64,000 bases of DNA from Methylophilaceae bacterium 11 (GCA_000525025.1 JCKJ01000001.1:2418001-2482000); one strand, 5' to 3'. Counted from the first letter of the stretch, positions 47,894-58,147 are shown. Numbers and translations: made by a program. The notes: a model not told the origin generated them from the letters alone.

Positions 47894-48055
47894 GGCTTCG
47901 GGTGGTCGTTTATTAACAATACCATTCCAAGTAACTGATTTTTATAAATAAAATAAAAATTCATCCGTACGCACTCACATCGCCTTTTTTTTGCTAGACT
48001 GTGTATTCTTTAAATTAAAAAAAGCGTGTGTTTTGCTAAAGCAATGAGGGACCTC

Positions 48056-49117
48056 ATGAAATCGATTAACATGTTCGACGACTCAACCGTACTGATCATT
48101 GACGATCAGACGACCAGTCGAACAATCCTTTCTCAAGTGGTAAAAAGCATACATCCCAAGATGCATGTCATTGAGAAAACCAATCCTGAGCGCGCGTTAG
48201 AGTGGGCCACACAAAACACGGCCGATCTCATCCTGATTGACTATGTGATGCCGGAAATGAACGGCATTGATTTTGTCAAAATGGTGAAAACCATCCCTGC
48301 CTATTATTTCGTTCCGATCATCATGATCACCATCAAGAAAGATACGGAAACACGCAATACCGCTTTGGATGTAGGTGTCACCGACTTTTTAACCAAACCG
48401 ATTGATGTACAAGAGTGCACGGCAAGATGCAAAAACCTACTGACAATGCGCCAACAACAAATGACGTTGGAAACGAAAAGCAATTTACTTGAAAGCTTGG
48501 TGCAAGCAGCTACCGCTGAAATTCGCGCACGTGAAAAAGAAACCTTGATGCGGCTTGCACGGATTGGCGAGTATAAAGACTATGAGACCTCTCGCCACTT
48601 GGTACGTATGGCACTGTATGCCAGAATCTTGGCCGAAGCCGCTGGATTTTCTGAAGATGAAGCTGAGACTATCGAACTCGCTGCGCCGCTACATGATATT
48701 GGCAAGGTAGGCATACCAGATCATGTGTTACTCAAAGCCGGTCCATTGAGTGAAGAAGAAACAGCCATTATGCGCAAGCATCCGATCATTGGCTTTCAAG
48801 TACTGCAAGACAGCCCTTCTAAGTATTTGCAAAAAGGCGCAGAAATCGCGCTTTCCCACCACGAACGCTTCGATGGCAATGGCTACCCTAAAGGCTTGTC
48901 TGGTAAAAAAATTCCTGTTTCCGCACGCATCGTCGCAATTGCGGATGTGTTTGATGCGTTGACCAGCAAACGTCCTTACAAAGAGGCTTGGTCAGTCGAT
49001 GCCGCGATCCAGTTTATACAAAGCGAAGCAGGTAAGCATTTTGACCCGGACTTGGTCAAAACTTTAGTTAAAATTAGACCTAGGTTAGAGAAAATTCACG
49101 CCGAATATTCAAATTAA
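48056..49117 (+). CDS. response regulator with HD-GYP c-di-GMP phosphodiesterase output
   Basis: Receiver domain (residues 1-125) with acidic pair LIIDDQT, phospho-acceptor aspartate in LILIDYVMPEMNG near 60 and the switch lysine in FLTKPID. A helical linker follows, then an HD-GYP domain with the metal site PLHDIGKVGIPDHV near 212 and HHERFDGNGYPKG near 263. All signature residues are present, so c-di-GMP hydrolysis is likely, controlled by phosphorylation. The ATG at 48056 follows a GAGGG site; an in-frame Met ten codons earlier lacks one. No histidine kinase is adjacent. Confidence 0.92.
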   Translation: MKSINMFDDSTVLIIDDQTTSRTILSQVVKSIHPKMHVIEKTNPERALEWATQNTADLILIDYVMPEMNGIDFVKMVKTIPAYYFVPIIMITIKKDTETRNTALDVGVTDFLTKPIDVQECTARCKNLLTMRQQQMTLETKSNLLESLVQAATAEIRAREKETLMRLARIGEYKDYETSRHLVRMALYARILAEAAGFSEDEAETIELAAPLHDIGKVGIPDHVLLKAGPLSEEETAIMRKHPIIGFQVLQDSPSKYLQKGAEIALSHHERFDGNGYPKGLSGKKIPVSARIVAIADVFDALTSKRPYKEAWSVDAAIQFIQSEAGKHFDPDLVKTLVKIRPRLEKIHAEYSN

Positions 49118-49170
49118 TGCATCAACATAAATATAACTAAATATCACCAATATTTGCTCAGGGGGGCTTT

Positions 49171-50427
49171 ATGAAAAAATCGTTACTGTCCGCAGCGCTG
49201 TTTGCTGCACCTATCGTCACGCATGCGGCTGGTTTTGCATTAATTGAGCAAAGTGCCAGTGGAACGGGGAATGCCTACGCGGGCGCAGCCGCAGTTGCAG
49301 AAGATGCAAGTACCATTTTTTTCAATCCAGCGGGCATGACGTATATCCAAGGAACGCAAGCTGCAGGAGCTTTGCACGTCATCAGACTTAGTGCTGACTT
49401 TAACGACAACAGCTCAACCAAAGGCTTTAGTGCTCCAGCCGCTTTAGTTCCTAGGGGAGGTAATGGCGGCGACCTCGGTGGATTTGGATTTGTGCCTAAC
49501 ATTTACTACAAAACAGATATAACAGACACCGTCAAATTTGGATTCGCTATCAATGCACCGTTTCGGCTTAAAACAGATTATAACAATGACTGGGTTGGTC
49601 GATTTCAAGCAGATAAATCTGAATTAAAAACAGTTAACATCAATCCTTCAATCGCGTTCAAATTAAATGATCAGCTGTCGCTCGGATTTGGCGTTTCTGC
49701 CATGTGGATTCAAGCCGAACTAACACGTGCATTGAACCGCGTTACTGCAGCAGAAAGTGACGTAAAAATTAAGGGTGATGATTGGGGATTTGGTGCCAAT
49801 ATCGGTGCAATCTATCAAGCGACTCCCGATACACGATTTGGCTTAGCTTACCGCTCAAAAGTGACACAAAAGCTTGAAGGTGATGCGAAGTTTGCAGGCG
49901 TAGCTTCAGTTAATAACACCAATGTAAAAGCTGGTGTTAACTTACCTGAAACCGCCTCTTTTAGTGCTTTTAGCAGCTTAAATAGTAAATGGGATTTACT
50001 TGGCGATGTGACTTGGACACGCTGGAGCAGATTTAAAGAGCTTCGAATTGACTTCAGCAATGCATTACCTGATGCAGTCACGCCTGAAAATTGGAACAAT
50101 ACATTACGCTACTCAATTGGCCTTAATTATCACTATGATGAAAAGTTAAAACTAAGGGCAGGGATTGCATATGACGAAGGGCCTATTGATACTCAATATC
50201 GTACGGCTCGCATTCCAGACAATGATAGAAAATGGTTATCCCTAGGCGCCGGCTGGCAAGCAACAGAAAATACAAAACTAGATATTGGTTATGCTCATCT
50301 ATTCGTCAAAGATGCAAAAATTGATGATGTCCAAAACAATGCGGCTGAGGGGTTTAACGGTAATATCAATGGTAAATATCAAGGTAGTGCTGATGTACTA
50401 AGTGTACAAGTGACCCACAACTTCTAG
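49171..50427 (+). CDS. OmpP1/FadL-family outer-membrane transporter
   Basis: Outer-membrane beta-barrel of 418 residues that in relatives takes up hydrophobic compounds such as long-chain fatty acids or aromatics. The signal peptide ends THAAG, directly followed by the FadL N-terminal plug FALIEQSASGTGNAYAG and the hallmark FFNPAGMTY near 50. The C-terminal strand ends in phenylalanine (SVQVTHNF), as barrel-assembly signals do. Base composition is somewhat richer in A+T than the neighbours. A GGGGGG ribosome-site stretch precedes the ATG. The substrate is unknown. Confidence 0.9.
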   Translation: MKKSLLSAALFAAPIVTHAAGFALIEQSASGTGNAYAGAAAVAEDASTIFFNPAGMTYIQGTQAAGALHVIRLSADFNDNSSTKGFSAPAALVPRGGNGGDLGGFGFVPNIYYKTDITDTVKFGFAINAPFRLKTDYNNDWVGRFQADKSELKTVNINPSIAFKLNDQLSLGFGVSAMWIQAELTRALNRVTAAESDVKIKGDDWGFGANIGAIYQATPDTRFGLAYRSKVTQKLEGDAKFAGVASVNNTNVKAGVNLPETASFSAFSSLNSKWDLLGDVTWTRWSRFKELRIDFSNALPDAVTPENWNNTLRYSIGLNYHYDEKLKLRAGIAYDEGPIDTQYRTARIPDNDRKWLSLGAGWQATENTKLDIGYAHLFVKDAKIDDVQNNAAEGFNGNINGKYQGSADVLSVQVTHNF

Positions 50428-50441
50428 CTGTTCTCAACAAT

Positions 50442-50470
50442 AAAAAACGCGCAATGGCGCGTTTTTTATT
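50442..50470. terminator. bidirectional intrinsic terminator between fadL-like and GGDEF genes
   Basis: AAAAAACGCGC and GCGCGTTTTTT form a symmetrical stem with a four-base loop, so both strands have a T run after the stem. It serves the convergent genes on each side. Confidence 0.88.
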
Positions 50471-50491
50471 TTGAATGACTGGTTAGGACCT

Positions 50492-51892
50492 TCAGCTATC
50501 AAATAAGCTTTTCTGTTCCACTTCTGTAAACACCCTAAATTGATTTCTACCAGCGCCCTTTGCTTCATACAGCGCAATATCTGCTTTTTTTAGCAAGCGT
50601 TTAGTTGTTTCCTCACCATCCTGACCAAAACTAGCCACGCCGATACTCACACTCATGGGCACACGCTCGCCCAATACTTCAGCATGTTCTTTAAATAAAT
50701 GGACAATCTTTCCGGCAACCACATTGGCATCGTTAATGTCATTGAGTTCGTCTAGCACAATGACAAATTCATCTCCGCTAATGCGGCTAACCGTGTCCAC
50801 ATCACGAATCGCCGACTTGAGCCGCGTCGCAATCACCTTGAGCAAAGCGTCACCCACATCATGGCCGTAGGTGTCGTTTAATTTTTTGAAATGATCGATG
50901 TCCACAAACAATATGGCCAAATTACGTTTAAAGCGTTTTGCATGCGCAAGCGCCTGTTCTAACCTAAAGTCCAATAAACGACGATTAGCCAGCCCAGTTA
51001 AACTATCATGCATGGCCAACGCGGTGAGCATTTTCCGCTCGCGCAATAAAAAGTAAACCAACGCTGATAATAGCACCGCAATGACAATCCCCATCAGCCT
51101 GGCAATCACAATCAATTGCGGAGCTTTTTCCGTTTTTTGCAACACCACCCATTCCCATGCTGCATCCGGGAAATCACTAGTAGAAATGATTGCGCCCTGA
51201 CGATGAAATAAATCAGAATCACCATACACGGCTTTTCCATGTTGATCACGGATAGCAAAATCAAACTCATCATTAAGTAACGGCCGAAAGGCCGAATCAA
51301 AAAAAGCATCGGAGTTAATAACGGTAGACAACAGCCCCCAGTATTTTTGATCGATGTAGACTGGGTAACGATAAATCAAGCCCCTGCCACCTTGCACCAA
51401 GTCCAAAGGCCCAGTTAGCACGCCCTGATGGCGGTCTATCGCCTCTTTTACTTTGGGCCATTGTTGCGGTAAATTGCGATAATCTACCCCTATCGCTTTT
51501 TCGTTGGATTGTATAGGGTACATATAGGTGATGGTGTACCCTACGGCGATTGCTAGATTTCTAACATTATTTGTTCTAGTGTATAAATCTGCCAGCACAT
51601 TTTGTACACGCTGATGGTCCAACTCGTGATGATAGATGGTTAAATAGCTAGACAAACCATTCGACACGAATAGTAAGGTATTGAGCTCTCGATCGACCTT
51701 TGACTTCAGCGTTGCCACATAGTGGGAGGCCGCCACCCGAAGCTTGGCATCGGCTTTTGCAGACTCTGCACTAATCAGCACCTCAAACATCACAAAAAAC
51801 ACAATAAAGACGGCACTAGCAATCGCCATTGCTGAAAAGTTGTTTTTGATCTCGCTGAGTAACTTAGTTGTCATTTGCTTCGAATTCATCAT
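50492..51892 (-). CDS. membrane diguanylate cyclase (CHASE-GGDEF)
   Basis: Membrane sensor of 466 residues. An N-terminal helix (about 17-38) is followed by a periplasmic CHASE-type domain (about 50-240, with QGGRGLIYRYPVYIDQKYWG), a second helix (about 260-285) and a GGDEF domain. The catalytic signature is SGDEF (RISGDEFVIVL near 369), a tolerated variant of GGDEF. An inhibitory-site RxxD (RDVD) lies exactly five residues upstream, so product inhibition by c-di-GMP is expected. DSLTGLANRR marks the domain start. The ligand is unknown. Confidence 0.9.
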   Translation of the reverse strand: MMNSKQMTTKLLSEIKNNFSAMAIASAVFIVFFVMFEVLISAESAKADAKLRVAASHYVATLKSKVDRELNTLLFVSNGLSSYLTIYHHELDHQRVQNVLADLYTRTNNVRNLAIAVGYTITYMYPIQSNEKAIGVDYRNLPQQWPKVKEAIDRHQGVLTGPLDLVQGGRGLIYRYPVYIDQKYWGLLSTVINSDAFFDSAFRPLLNDEFDFAIRDQHGKAVYGDSDLFHRQGAIISTSDFPDAAWEWVVLQKTEKAPQLIVIARLMGIVIAVLLSALVYFLLRERKMLTALAMHDSLTGLANRRLLDFRLEQALAHAKRFKRNLAILFVDIDHFKKLNDTYGHDVGDALLKVIATRLKSAIRDVDTVSRISGDEFVIVLDELNDINDANVVAGKIVHLFKEHAEVLGERVPMSVSIGVASFGQDGEETTKRLLKKADIALYEAKGAGRNQFRVFTEVEQKSLFDS

Positions 51893-52385
51893 TTCGTTGC
51901 AACACTTTGTGTATCCACACGCATATGGTATCTATATATGAGCAAAACCACCCGTCTTTTTTGTGATTTAATCACTTGCTATGCTAATTTCATGTACTCA
52001 ATGTTGTAGCCCCCATTAATTCATGAATACATTTAGCTAGCCATACCAAAAGTGTTTAGGTGTGTGCTGATAACGCTGAAAAAAGTCGGTTTAAGTATTT
52101 CCAACTATGCCGTTGATTTCAAATGGTGAACATCTGTGATGTCGAACACAGCACCAACGCATCATGTTGGCCTTTAATATCCTTGCTCAAATGTTGAAGT
52201 TGTAATCCAGACCTCTGACCAACCTCATGTTGCATTACCAAAAAAATAACTATAAACTGCACAAAAGACAGACCTGTCTTCCTATTTATGTCAATTTATC
52301 ATGATATGGATGTATAGGACTAGCTTTGATCAGGCAGCATTACTAGTGCAATTATTTAAAACAAATATTTCAAGGGGAAATAAAG
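51893..52385. other. gene-free region, AT-rich, with tRNA remnant
   Basis: About 490 bases between the GGDEF gene and the small membrane protein. No credible coding frame is seen. The only recognisable element is the decayed tRNA-Ile 3' half at 52116-52166. The last bases hold AAGGGGAAATAAAG, the ribosome site of the next gene. Confidence 0.5.
52116..52166 (-). pseudogene. decayed 3' half of tRNA-Ile(CAT), probable attachment-site remnant
   Basis: The minus strand reads CAT.AT.CGTTGGTGCTGTGTTCGAC and on through a T arm to CACCA. It matches the intact tRNA at 53613-53691 from the anticodon to the 3' end. Nineteen bases (GTCGAACACAGCACCAACG, plus strand) are identical, with mismatches and an inserted base in the T loop and a ruined acceptor stem. 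It lies in the same orientation about 1.5 kb from the 3' end of the tRNA, the geometry left by site-specific integration into a tRNA 3' end. Confidence 0.7.
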
Positions 52386-52796
52386 ATGACTGAAGATAAC
52401 CATGCAGGCAATGTAATTTTACTTAGGACAGCCTGTATTACATTGCTTTTAGGTTTGGTCCTAGCGTGGTGCCTTGTGATGACTAGAGGCATGAAAATTC
52501 CTTACATGCTCAATATATTTACTAGCACTGACAACCTTTTATCAGGGCATTTAGATTTTCTAATGATGACGATGTTGCTATTAGGCTTTTATGCGTCAAG
52601 AATTAGATTGCCCAAGTTTGTGATTTGGCCAATGGCCCTTGGTTCTATAGGTAATCCAACAGCTTTTGTAGTATTGGCGATTTCTCCCAAAATTCACTCA
52701 CTTCCTTACATATTATTTCTATACACCACATTATCGTTAACGACTTTCGGTTTTGGAATGGCCGCAATTAAAGCGCTCAGATACTCCTTCAAATAA
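52386..52796 (+). CDS. small four-helix membrane protein of unknown function
   Basis: A 136-residue protein with four hydrophobic helices (about 12-33, 52-70, 76-98, 105-128). A conserved-looking motif SGHLDFLMMTMLLLGFY puts a histidine at the start of helix two. The layout (four helices, short loops, His in helix two) recalls the styrene-oxide-isomerase/HabA-type small membrane proteins, but I cannot confirm homology. It has a good ribosome site (AAGGGG). It lies inside the tRNA-flanked interval with a cytochrome b561, 50 bases upstream of that gene, so the two may be co-transcribed. Confidence 0.7.
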   Translation: MTEDNHAGNVILLRTACITLLLGLVLAWCLVMTRGMKIPYMLNIFTSTDNLLSGHLDFLMMTMLLLGFYASRIRLPKFVIWPMALGSIGNPTAFVVLAISPKIHSLPYILFLYTTLSLTTFGFGMAAIKALRYSFK

Positions 52797-52846
52797 CCGG
52801 CAATTCGTTTTGAGTGTAAATCTAGAAATTGGGGTTCAAAATCGCG

Positions 52847-53377
52847 ATGGGTATCGATCTTAAAAATTCAAATACACAATATGGTTTGATCGCTAGATCA
52901 TTGCATTGGACCAGTGTGGCGATGCTGTTAACTATTGTAGTGCTGGCTAGTCAGCTTGCAGGTAAAGTATCCGGACCTGAGAAGGTGGAATTAACCACAC
53001 TACATTCTTCAATGGGTATTATTTTTCTTGTGTTGATGATTGCTAGATTGACATGGAGAAACCTGAACCCCAACCCAATTCATTCTTACAGCATTAAAAC
53101 CTGGCAAAAACTGCTGGCTATTTCACTTCACAGGTCGATATACATCATCATCATTACACAATGTTTTTTAGGTATATTGGTATTATTCTCAACTGACCAA
53201 ACAACTTATTTTTTCGATTTGTTTGAGTTCCCGCCACTGCTTGAGAAAGCGAATCCAATTCATACAATAGTGTTAGGGATGCATTATGCAATCTCTGTGA
53301 TGATTTACCCCTTATTTGCTATCCACATTACGGCGGCCATCTATCATCAAGTTTTTGGCTTAGTAGAAGACAATTAA
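52847..53377 (+). CDS. cytochrome b561 family protein
   Basis: Di-haem b-type membrane cytochrome of about 176 residues with four helices. Probable haem-ligand histidines are in IARSLHWTSVAML, TTLHSSMGIIFL, MHYAISVMI and FAIHITAAIYHQVFG. The YGLIARSLHW start is typical of the bacterial cytochrome b561/YceJ group, which pass electrons between quinone and partner proteins. The ATG at 52847 is used; the open frame begins at TTG 18 bases earlier. It is within the tRNA-bounded interval, close behind the small membrane protein. Confidence 0.87.
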   Translation: MGIDLKNSNTQYGLIARSLHWTSVAMLLTIVVLASQLAGKVSGPEKVELTTLHSSMGIIFLVLMIARLTWRNLNPNPIHSYSIKTWQKLLAISLHRSIYIIIITQCFLGILVLFSTDQTTYFFDLFEFPPLLEKANPIHTIVLGMHYAISVMIYPLFAIHITAAIYHQVFGLVEDN

Positions 53378-53569
53378 TTAATAGAAAAGATTATCAGGTA
53401 GGGTGCCTCTGTACAAATGTAGCCCCCCCCTGTAATGAGCCTAGTCATAACGCTTAGCAACTTCTGGCTAATCAATCCAAATCCCCCACAACAAGCTGAC
53501 ATACAGCCATCAGTTTAGGCTGAAATTACCGTCATCTGTCATCTGTATTTGCTTGGCTACCTCACCAAA

Positions 53570-53602
53570 AACAAAAAAGACCCAAGGCGTTAACCTTGAG
53601 TC
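53570..53602 (-). terminator. intrinsic terminator after tRNA-Ile
   Basis: On the minus strand GACTCAAGG and CCTTGGGTC form a nine-base-pair stem with a six-base loop followed by TTTTTTG. It lies 11 bases past the tRNA 3' end. Confidence 0.88.
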
Positions 53603-53612
53603 TCTCTATCAA

Positions 53613-53691
<79 letters not shown>

Positions 53692-53721
53692 GTAAGCTTT
53701 ATCTAATTACCTCTAGCCAGA

Positions 53722-55671
53722 TTAGTCTTGACCAGTTTCCAAGAAGCTTCTTAAACGCTCCGAGCGTGTTGGATGACGCAATTTACGCAAGGCTTTCGCT
53801 TCTATCTGGCGAATACGCTCACGTGTCACATCAAACTGTTTACCCACCTCTTCCAATGTGTGGTCCGTGTTCATCTCAATACCAAAACGCATGCGTAACA
53901 CTTTAGCCTCGCGCGGGGTGAGTGACTCTAACACTTCACTGGTCGCATCGCGCAAGCTTGCGTATACGGCAGCATCCATTGGCGCCAATGTGGTGTTATC
54001 TTCAATAAAGTCACCCAAATGTGAATCTTCATCATCACCAATTGGTGTTTCCATCGAAATTGGCTCTTTGCTGATTTTTAAGATTTTTCTAATCTTATCT
54101 TCAGGCATTTCCATTTTCTCAGCCAAGGTCGCTGGGTCAGGTTCTAAACCCGTTTCTTGCAGAATCTGACGACTGATACGATTCATTTTATTAATCGTCT
54201 CAATCATATGCACTGGGATACGGATGGTACGTGCTTGGTCAGCAATAGAACGTGTAATGGCCTGGCGAATCCACCAAGTAGCGTAAGTCGAAAACTTGTA
54301 ACCACGACGATATTCAAACTTATCTACCGCTTTCATCAAGCCAATGTTGCCTTCTTGAATCAAGTCCAAGAATTGCAATCCACGGTTGGTGTATTTTTTA
54401 GCAATCGAAATCACCAAACGTAAGTTAGCTTCAATCATTTCACGCTTAGCACGACGTGCGCGCGCTTCGCCTGTGGTCATCTGCTTGTTGATTTCTTTCA
54501 ACTCTTTGATGGGAATACCCACGCGGTTTTGCAAAGTCATCAAGCGATCTTGCTGATCTAAAATGGAGTGTCTATAACGTGATAAGCGTTCTGCATACGG
54601 TTTGTTTTGCGCTAACTCTTCATCCAGCCAAGCCATGTTAATTTCATTACCTGGGAATGATTTAATAAAATGCGGACGTGGCATGCCCGATTTCTCTACA
54701 CAGAAATCCATCACTTTACGTTCATGGCTACGCACTTCTTCTACCATTTCACGCACTTGATCACACAACGCCTCGACTTGTTTTGCAGAGAAACGGAACG
54801 CGGTCAGCTCATCCAGCACGCTTTGGTGCAAGGCTTTATATTTTGCATCTTGTGAGCCCTTGGTATCACGGATGACATTCATTTCCGCATTTGCAGTGCG
54901 GATGATTGCAAAGCGTGCCAACACTTCTTCTTTGAGCTTGGCTAGTGCTTCTGCAGAAATCGCTGCGGCTTTTGCACCATCTTCGTCATCATCTTCTTCG
55001 TCATCATCGGAGACTTCTTCTTCATGCTCGGCATCTTCAACTGCCAATGCATCTTCTAGACCAATGTCGCTATCAATCAAGCCATCCACTAGGTCATCTA
55101 CACTGATTTCGTCTTTTTCTACTTTATCGACCAAAGCGAGTAATTCAGCAATAGTCGTCGGGCAAGCGGCAATTGCCTGCACCATGTGTTTGAGGCCATC
55201 TTCAATACGTTTGGCAATTTCAATCTCGCCTTCGCGGGTGAGCAAATCCACCGTACCCATTTCACGCATGTACATACGCACAGGGTCAGTTGTACGACCA
55301 AACTCTGAATCCACAGTAGCTAACGCCTGTTCTGCTTCTTCTACTGCGTCTTCATCGGCTACAGGCGGTGGCGCATCAGACATCAATAACACTTCAGCAT
55401 CAGGCGTCTCTTCATATACCTGAATACCCATATCATTGATCATGCCAATGATGCTGTCGATTTGCTCTGTATCTTGCACATCGTCTGGCAAGTGGTCATT
55501 AATTTCAGCGTAAGTTAAATAGCCACGCTCTTTACCCAACACAATAAGTGATTTAAGGCGGGTGCGACGCGCTTCTGCATCCATGGCTTGGAGCGCAGGA
55601 TCTATCGGCGTTTCCGCCTCAAGTTTAAGGCGTTCTTTTTCTAAAGTTTTGTCTGATTTTGGTCTGGCCAT
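53722..55671 (-). CDS. rpoD: RNA polymerase primary sigma factor RpoD (sigma-70)
   Basis: Housekeeping sigma factor of 649 residues. Region 1.1 lies at the N-terminus ([20 protein letters not shown]), and region 1.2 has [20 protein letters not shown] near 107. Region 2.4 ([20 protein letters not shown] near 463) recognises -10. Region 4.2 ([20 protein letters not shown] near 615) recognises -35. Between regions 1.2 and 2.1 is a non-conserved insert with a run of Glu/Asp (about residues 220-237). It is the last gene of the rpsU-yqeY-dnaG-rpoD series. Confidence 0.97.
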   Translation of the reverse strand: MARPKSDKTLEKERLKLEAETPIDPALQAMDAEARRTRLKSLIVLGKERGYLTYAEINDHLPDDVQDTEQIDSIIGMINDMGIQVYEETPDAEVLLMSDAPPPVADEDAVEEAEQALATVDSEFGRTTDPVRMYMREMGTVDLLTREGEIEIAKRIEDGLKHMVQAIAACPTTIAELLALVDKVEKDEISVDDLVDGLIDSDIGLEDALAVEDAEHEEEVSDDDEEDDDEDGAKAAAISAEALAKLKEEVLARFAIIRTANAEMNVIRDTKGSQDAKYKALHQSVLDELTAFRFSAKQVEALCDQVREMVEEVRSHERKVMDFCVEKSGMPRPHFIKSFPGNEINMAWLDEELAQNKPYAERLSRYRHSILDQQDRLMTLQNRVGIPIKELKEINKQMTTGEARARRAKREMIEANLRLVISIAKKYTNRGLQFLDLIQEGNIGLMKAVDKFEYRRGYKFSTYATWWIRQAITRSIADQARTIRIPVHMIETINKMNRISRQILQETGLEPDPATLAEKMEMPEDKIRKILKISKEPISMETPIGDDEDSHLGDFIEDNTTLAPMDAAVYASLRDATSEVLESLTPREAKVLRMRFGIEMNTDHTLEEVGKQFDVTRERIRQIEAKALRKLRHPTRSERLRSFLETGQD

Positions 55672-55872
55672 GCCCGATCCTATCTATAAAATCTTAAACT
55701 GTGTGAATCTTGAAGTTGCAATCAATGCTTTTGCCGTGCCTAATGACGATTGACTGGTGATCATTCATCATCGTTTTTGACGTTTGGCGCATTTACGGCG
55801 AACCTTAGATTATATCTTAAATCACCCTAAAAATTAAATGGTCTATGCTTAAAATTTAAGCAAAGCAACCAC

Positions 55873-57603
55873 TTATCTTTTTAAAGTCAATTTTTTCAAC
55901 AACTCACGCTCTTCGTGAGTGAGCTGCGCAAATGGCTTTTCCTGGAGTGAACTCAACAATTGGTTGTCTCGCACATCCGTCATCATCTCTGTTAGTTGGG
56001 CACAAGCACCGGAAAATTCAAGCGCAATGTCTAAACTTTCATCCAGTAAGTGCAATTCCCGCTGTATCTCACTCAATAACTTTGCATCTACTTGTGACGC
56101 GATACTGTGCAGCAAAGTTGCAGGCTTTGACTGCGGCTGGCCTAGGGCAGCATGTATCACAGCATTAAGTAGCACGTCTTCTTCGTTTGTATTTTGCACA
56201 AATTGCAAATGCTCAACATTGGCCAATTGCGGCTGCATTAACAACATCAACACAAAGCGTTTTTTAATCGATAACGGCGTACGCATTTGACGTGCCATGG
56301 CCTTGGGGGCTATCTTTTGTGGAGCAGGCAGCCGCAGCATGCTTTGCATTTCTTGTTCTGTCACTTGTGCCAATTCTGCAATCCGCTTACGTAATAGCAA
56401 CGCAAACCTAGGTGCAGAAATTTGCTTTAAGATAGGCTCAGCATCATTCAAAAACGTCACTTTATCCTCTTGCGAGTTAAGCGGATTATTTTCACCCAAA
56501 TGCTGAATAATATACTGCGATAACGGCATCGCATTTTGCATTTCACGCTCAAACGCTTCTTTGCCAAACTCACGCACATAACTATCAGGATCATGCTCTT
56601 TAGGCAAAAATAGAAAACGCAACTTCAGTCCATCTGTCAGTGCTGGCAATGCATTCATGGCGGCGCGCCACGCTGCGGTTCTACCAGCATTGTCGCCATC
56701 AAAACTAAATACAATTTCATCGGTTTGGCGCATGAGCTTGGTGATATGGAAAGGCGTGGTTGCCGTACCCAATGCCGCAACCGCGTACTCAATCCCGTAT
56801 TGCGCCAATGCCACCACATCCATATAACCTTCAACTACCAACACACGCCCTGCATCACGGATGGCACGGCGCGCAACAAACAAGCCATACAGTTCGTGGC
56901 CTTTTTGAAACAAAGGAGTTTCGGGCGAATTATAGTATTTAGGCGTATCTTCGGGATTAATCACGCGACCGCCAAAGCCAATCACTTGGCCTTTTTGGTC
57001 ATGAATAGGGAACATAATGCGATCACGAAAACGGTCATAGCGCTTACCTTGCTCATTGGTGACCACCAGCCCGGCAACACCTAATGCCTCGTTCTCATAC
57101 TGCGGAAAAACAGTTTGTAAGTTCTGCCAACCGGCAGGCGCATAACCAATTTGAAATTTAGCCGCAATTTGCCCACTTAAGCCGCGCGCTTTAAGATAAG
57201 CAATCGCACGCTCGGATTTTTTTAACTCAGCTTTATAGTAATTAGCGGCCTGCTGCAACGCTTCTTGCAAGCCCACCACAGCTTTTTGTGGGACTCTATC
57301 GGGATCGCGTGTCTCTTGCGGCACAATCATCCCTACGCCCTTGGCTAGCTCGTGCACCGCCTCCACAAAACTAAGGCCAGCATACTCCATTAAAAAACCA
57401 AGCGCAGTGCCATGGGCGCCGCAACCAAAACAGTGATAAAACTGCTTGGTCGGACTGACAGTAAAGCTGGGAGATTTTTCGTTATGAAACGGACAACATG
57501 CGGAGTAATTAGCGCCTGCCTTCTTGAGTGGTACTGACTTATCGACGACATCGACAATATCAACGCGATTGAGCAACTCTTGAATGAAGCTTTCTGGAAT
57601 CAT
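55873..57603 (-). CDS. dnaG: DNA primase DnaG
   Basis: Makes RNA primers for replication. The N-terminal CHC2 zinc finger has CPFHNEKSPSF and FYHCFGCGAHG, with ligands near residues 37, 40, 58 and 61. The Toprim core includes VVEGYMDVVALAQYG near 258 and SFDGDNAGRTAAWRA near 302, with metal-binding acidic residues. A C-terminal helicase-interaction domain of low conservation follows; total 576 residues. Between yqeY, from which it is separated by a terminator, and rpoD, with a 201-base gap. Confidence 0.96.
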   Translation of the reverse strand: MIPESFIQELLNRVDIVDVVDKSVPLKKAGANYSACCPFHNEKSPSFTVSPTKQFYHCFGCGAHGTALGFLMEYAGLSFVEAVHELAKGVGMIVPQETRDPDRVPQKAVVGLQEALQQAANYYKAELKKSERAIAYLKARGLSGQIAAKFQIGYAPAGWQNLQTVFPQYENEALGVAGLVVTNEQGKRYDRFRDRIMFPIHDQKGQVIGFGGRVINPEDTPKYYNSPETPLFQKGHELYGLFVARRAIRDAGRVLVVEGYMDVVALAQYGIEYAVAALGTATTPFHITKLMRQTDEIVFSFDGDNAGRTAAWRAAMNALPALTDGLKLRFLFLPKEHDPDSYVREFGKEAFEREMQNAMPLSQYIIQHLGENNPLNSQEDKVTFLNDAEPILKQISAPRFALLLRKRIAELAQVTEQEMQSMLRLPAPQKIAPKAMARQMRTPLSIKKRFVLMLLMQPQLANVEHLQFVQNTNEEDVLLNAVIHAALGQPQSKPATLLHSIASQVDAKLLSEIQRELHLLDESLDIALEFSGACAQLTEMMTDVRDNQLLSSLQEKPFAQLTHEERELLKKLTLKR

Positions 57604-57632
57604 AAGCCTAAGTATCGCATAAACTTCTCTAA

Positions 57633-57659
57633 TAAAAAAAGGAGCTGTACGCTCCTTTT
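57633..57659 (-). terminator. intrinsic terminator between yqeY and dnaG
   Basis: The stem AAAGGAGC/GCTCCTTT with a five-base loop is followed on the minus strand by a T run. It lies 36 bases after the yqeY stop and 30 before the dnaG start. This matches the internal terminator that lowers dnaG expression in the E. coli rpsU-dnaG-rpoD operon, though here it comes after yqeY. Confidence 0.85.
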
Positions 57660-57694
57660 GTCATTGCTGCATGTATTGCGGAAGACGGGATATC

Positions 57695-58138
57695 TTAACT
57701 TAAACGCGCTTTGATCAGCCCAGAAACCTTACCCATATCAGCTACTCCGGCAACCAGTGGTTTTACCAAACTCACCACCTTACCCATATCTTTAGCGCCA
57801 GAAGCACCGGTATCGGCAATCACCTGCGTGATAATTTGGTTCACTTCATCGTCCGTTAGCTGTTTTGGCATATAGGTTTGAAGTACGGTGACTTCAAATT
57901 TTTCCACGTCCGCCAAGTCAGTACGATTCGCTGATTCATATGCAGTGATCGAATCACGACGCTGTTTCAGCATCTTTTCAATCACCGTAATCACCGCAGC
58001 GTCGTCCAACTCAATACGCTCGTCGACCTCACGCTGTTTAATCGCGGCTTGCAACAACCTAATTGCACCCAAGCGCGCCGTATCTTTAGCACGCATGGCA
58101 TTTTTCATGTCCTCAGATATCTGAGCTTTTAATGACAT
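57695..58138 (-). CDS. yqeY: GatB/YqeY domain protein
   Basis: A 147-residue all-helical protein of the YqeY family, related to the C-terminal tail domain of GatB, the amidotransferase subunit. Family segments include MSLKAQISEDMKNAMRAKD at the start, RLGAIRLLQAAIKQREVDER and the C-terminal GAKDMGKVVSLVKPLVAG. Its role is not settled; a link to tRNA or translation is inferred. It is inserted between rpsU (9 bases away) and dnaG, a common order outside enterobacteria. Confidence 0.92.
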   Translation of the reverse strand: MSLKAQISEDMKNAMRAKDTARLGAIRLLQAAIKQREVDERIELDDAAVITVIEKMLKQRRDSITAYESANRTDLADVEKFEVTVLQTYMPKQLTDDEVNQIITQVIADTGASGAKDMGKVVSLVKPLVAGVADMGKVSGLIKARLS

Positions 58139-58147
58139 GAAAAACCC

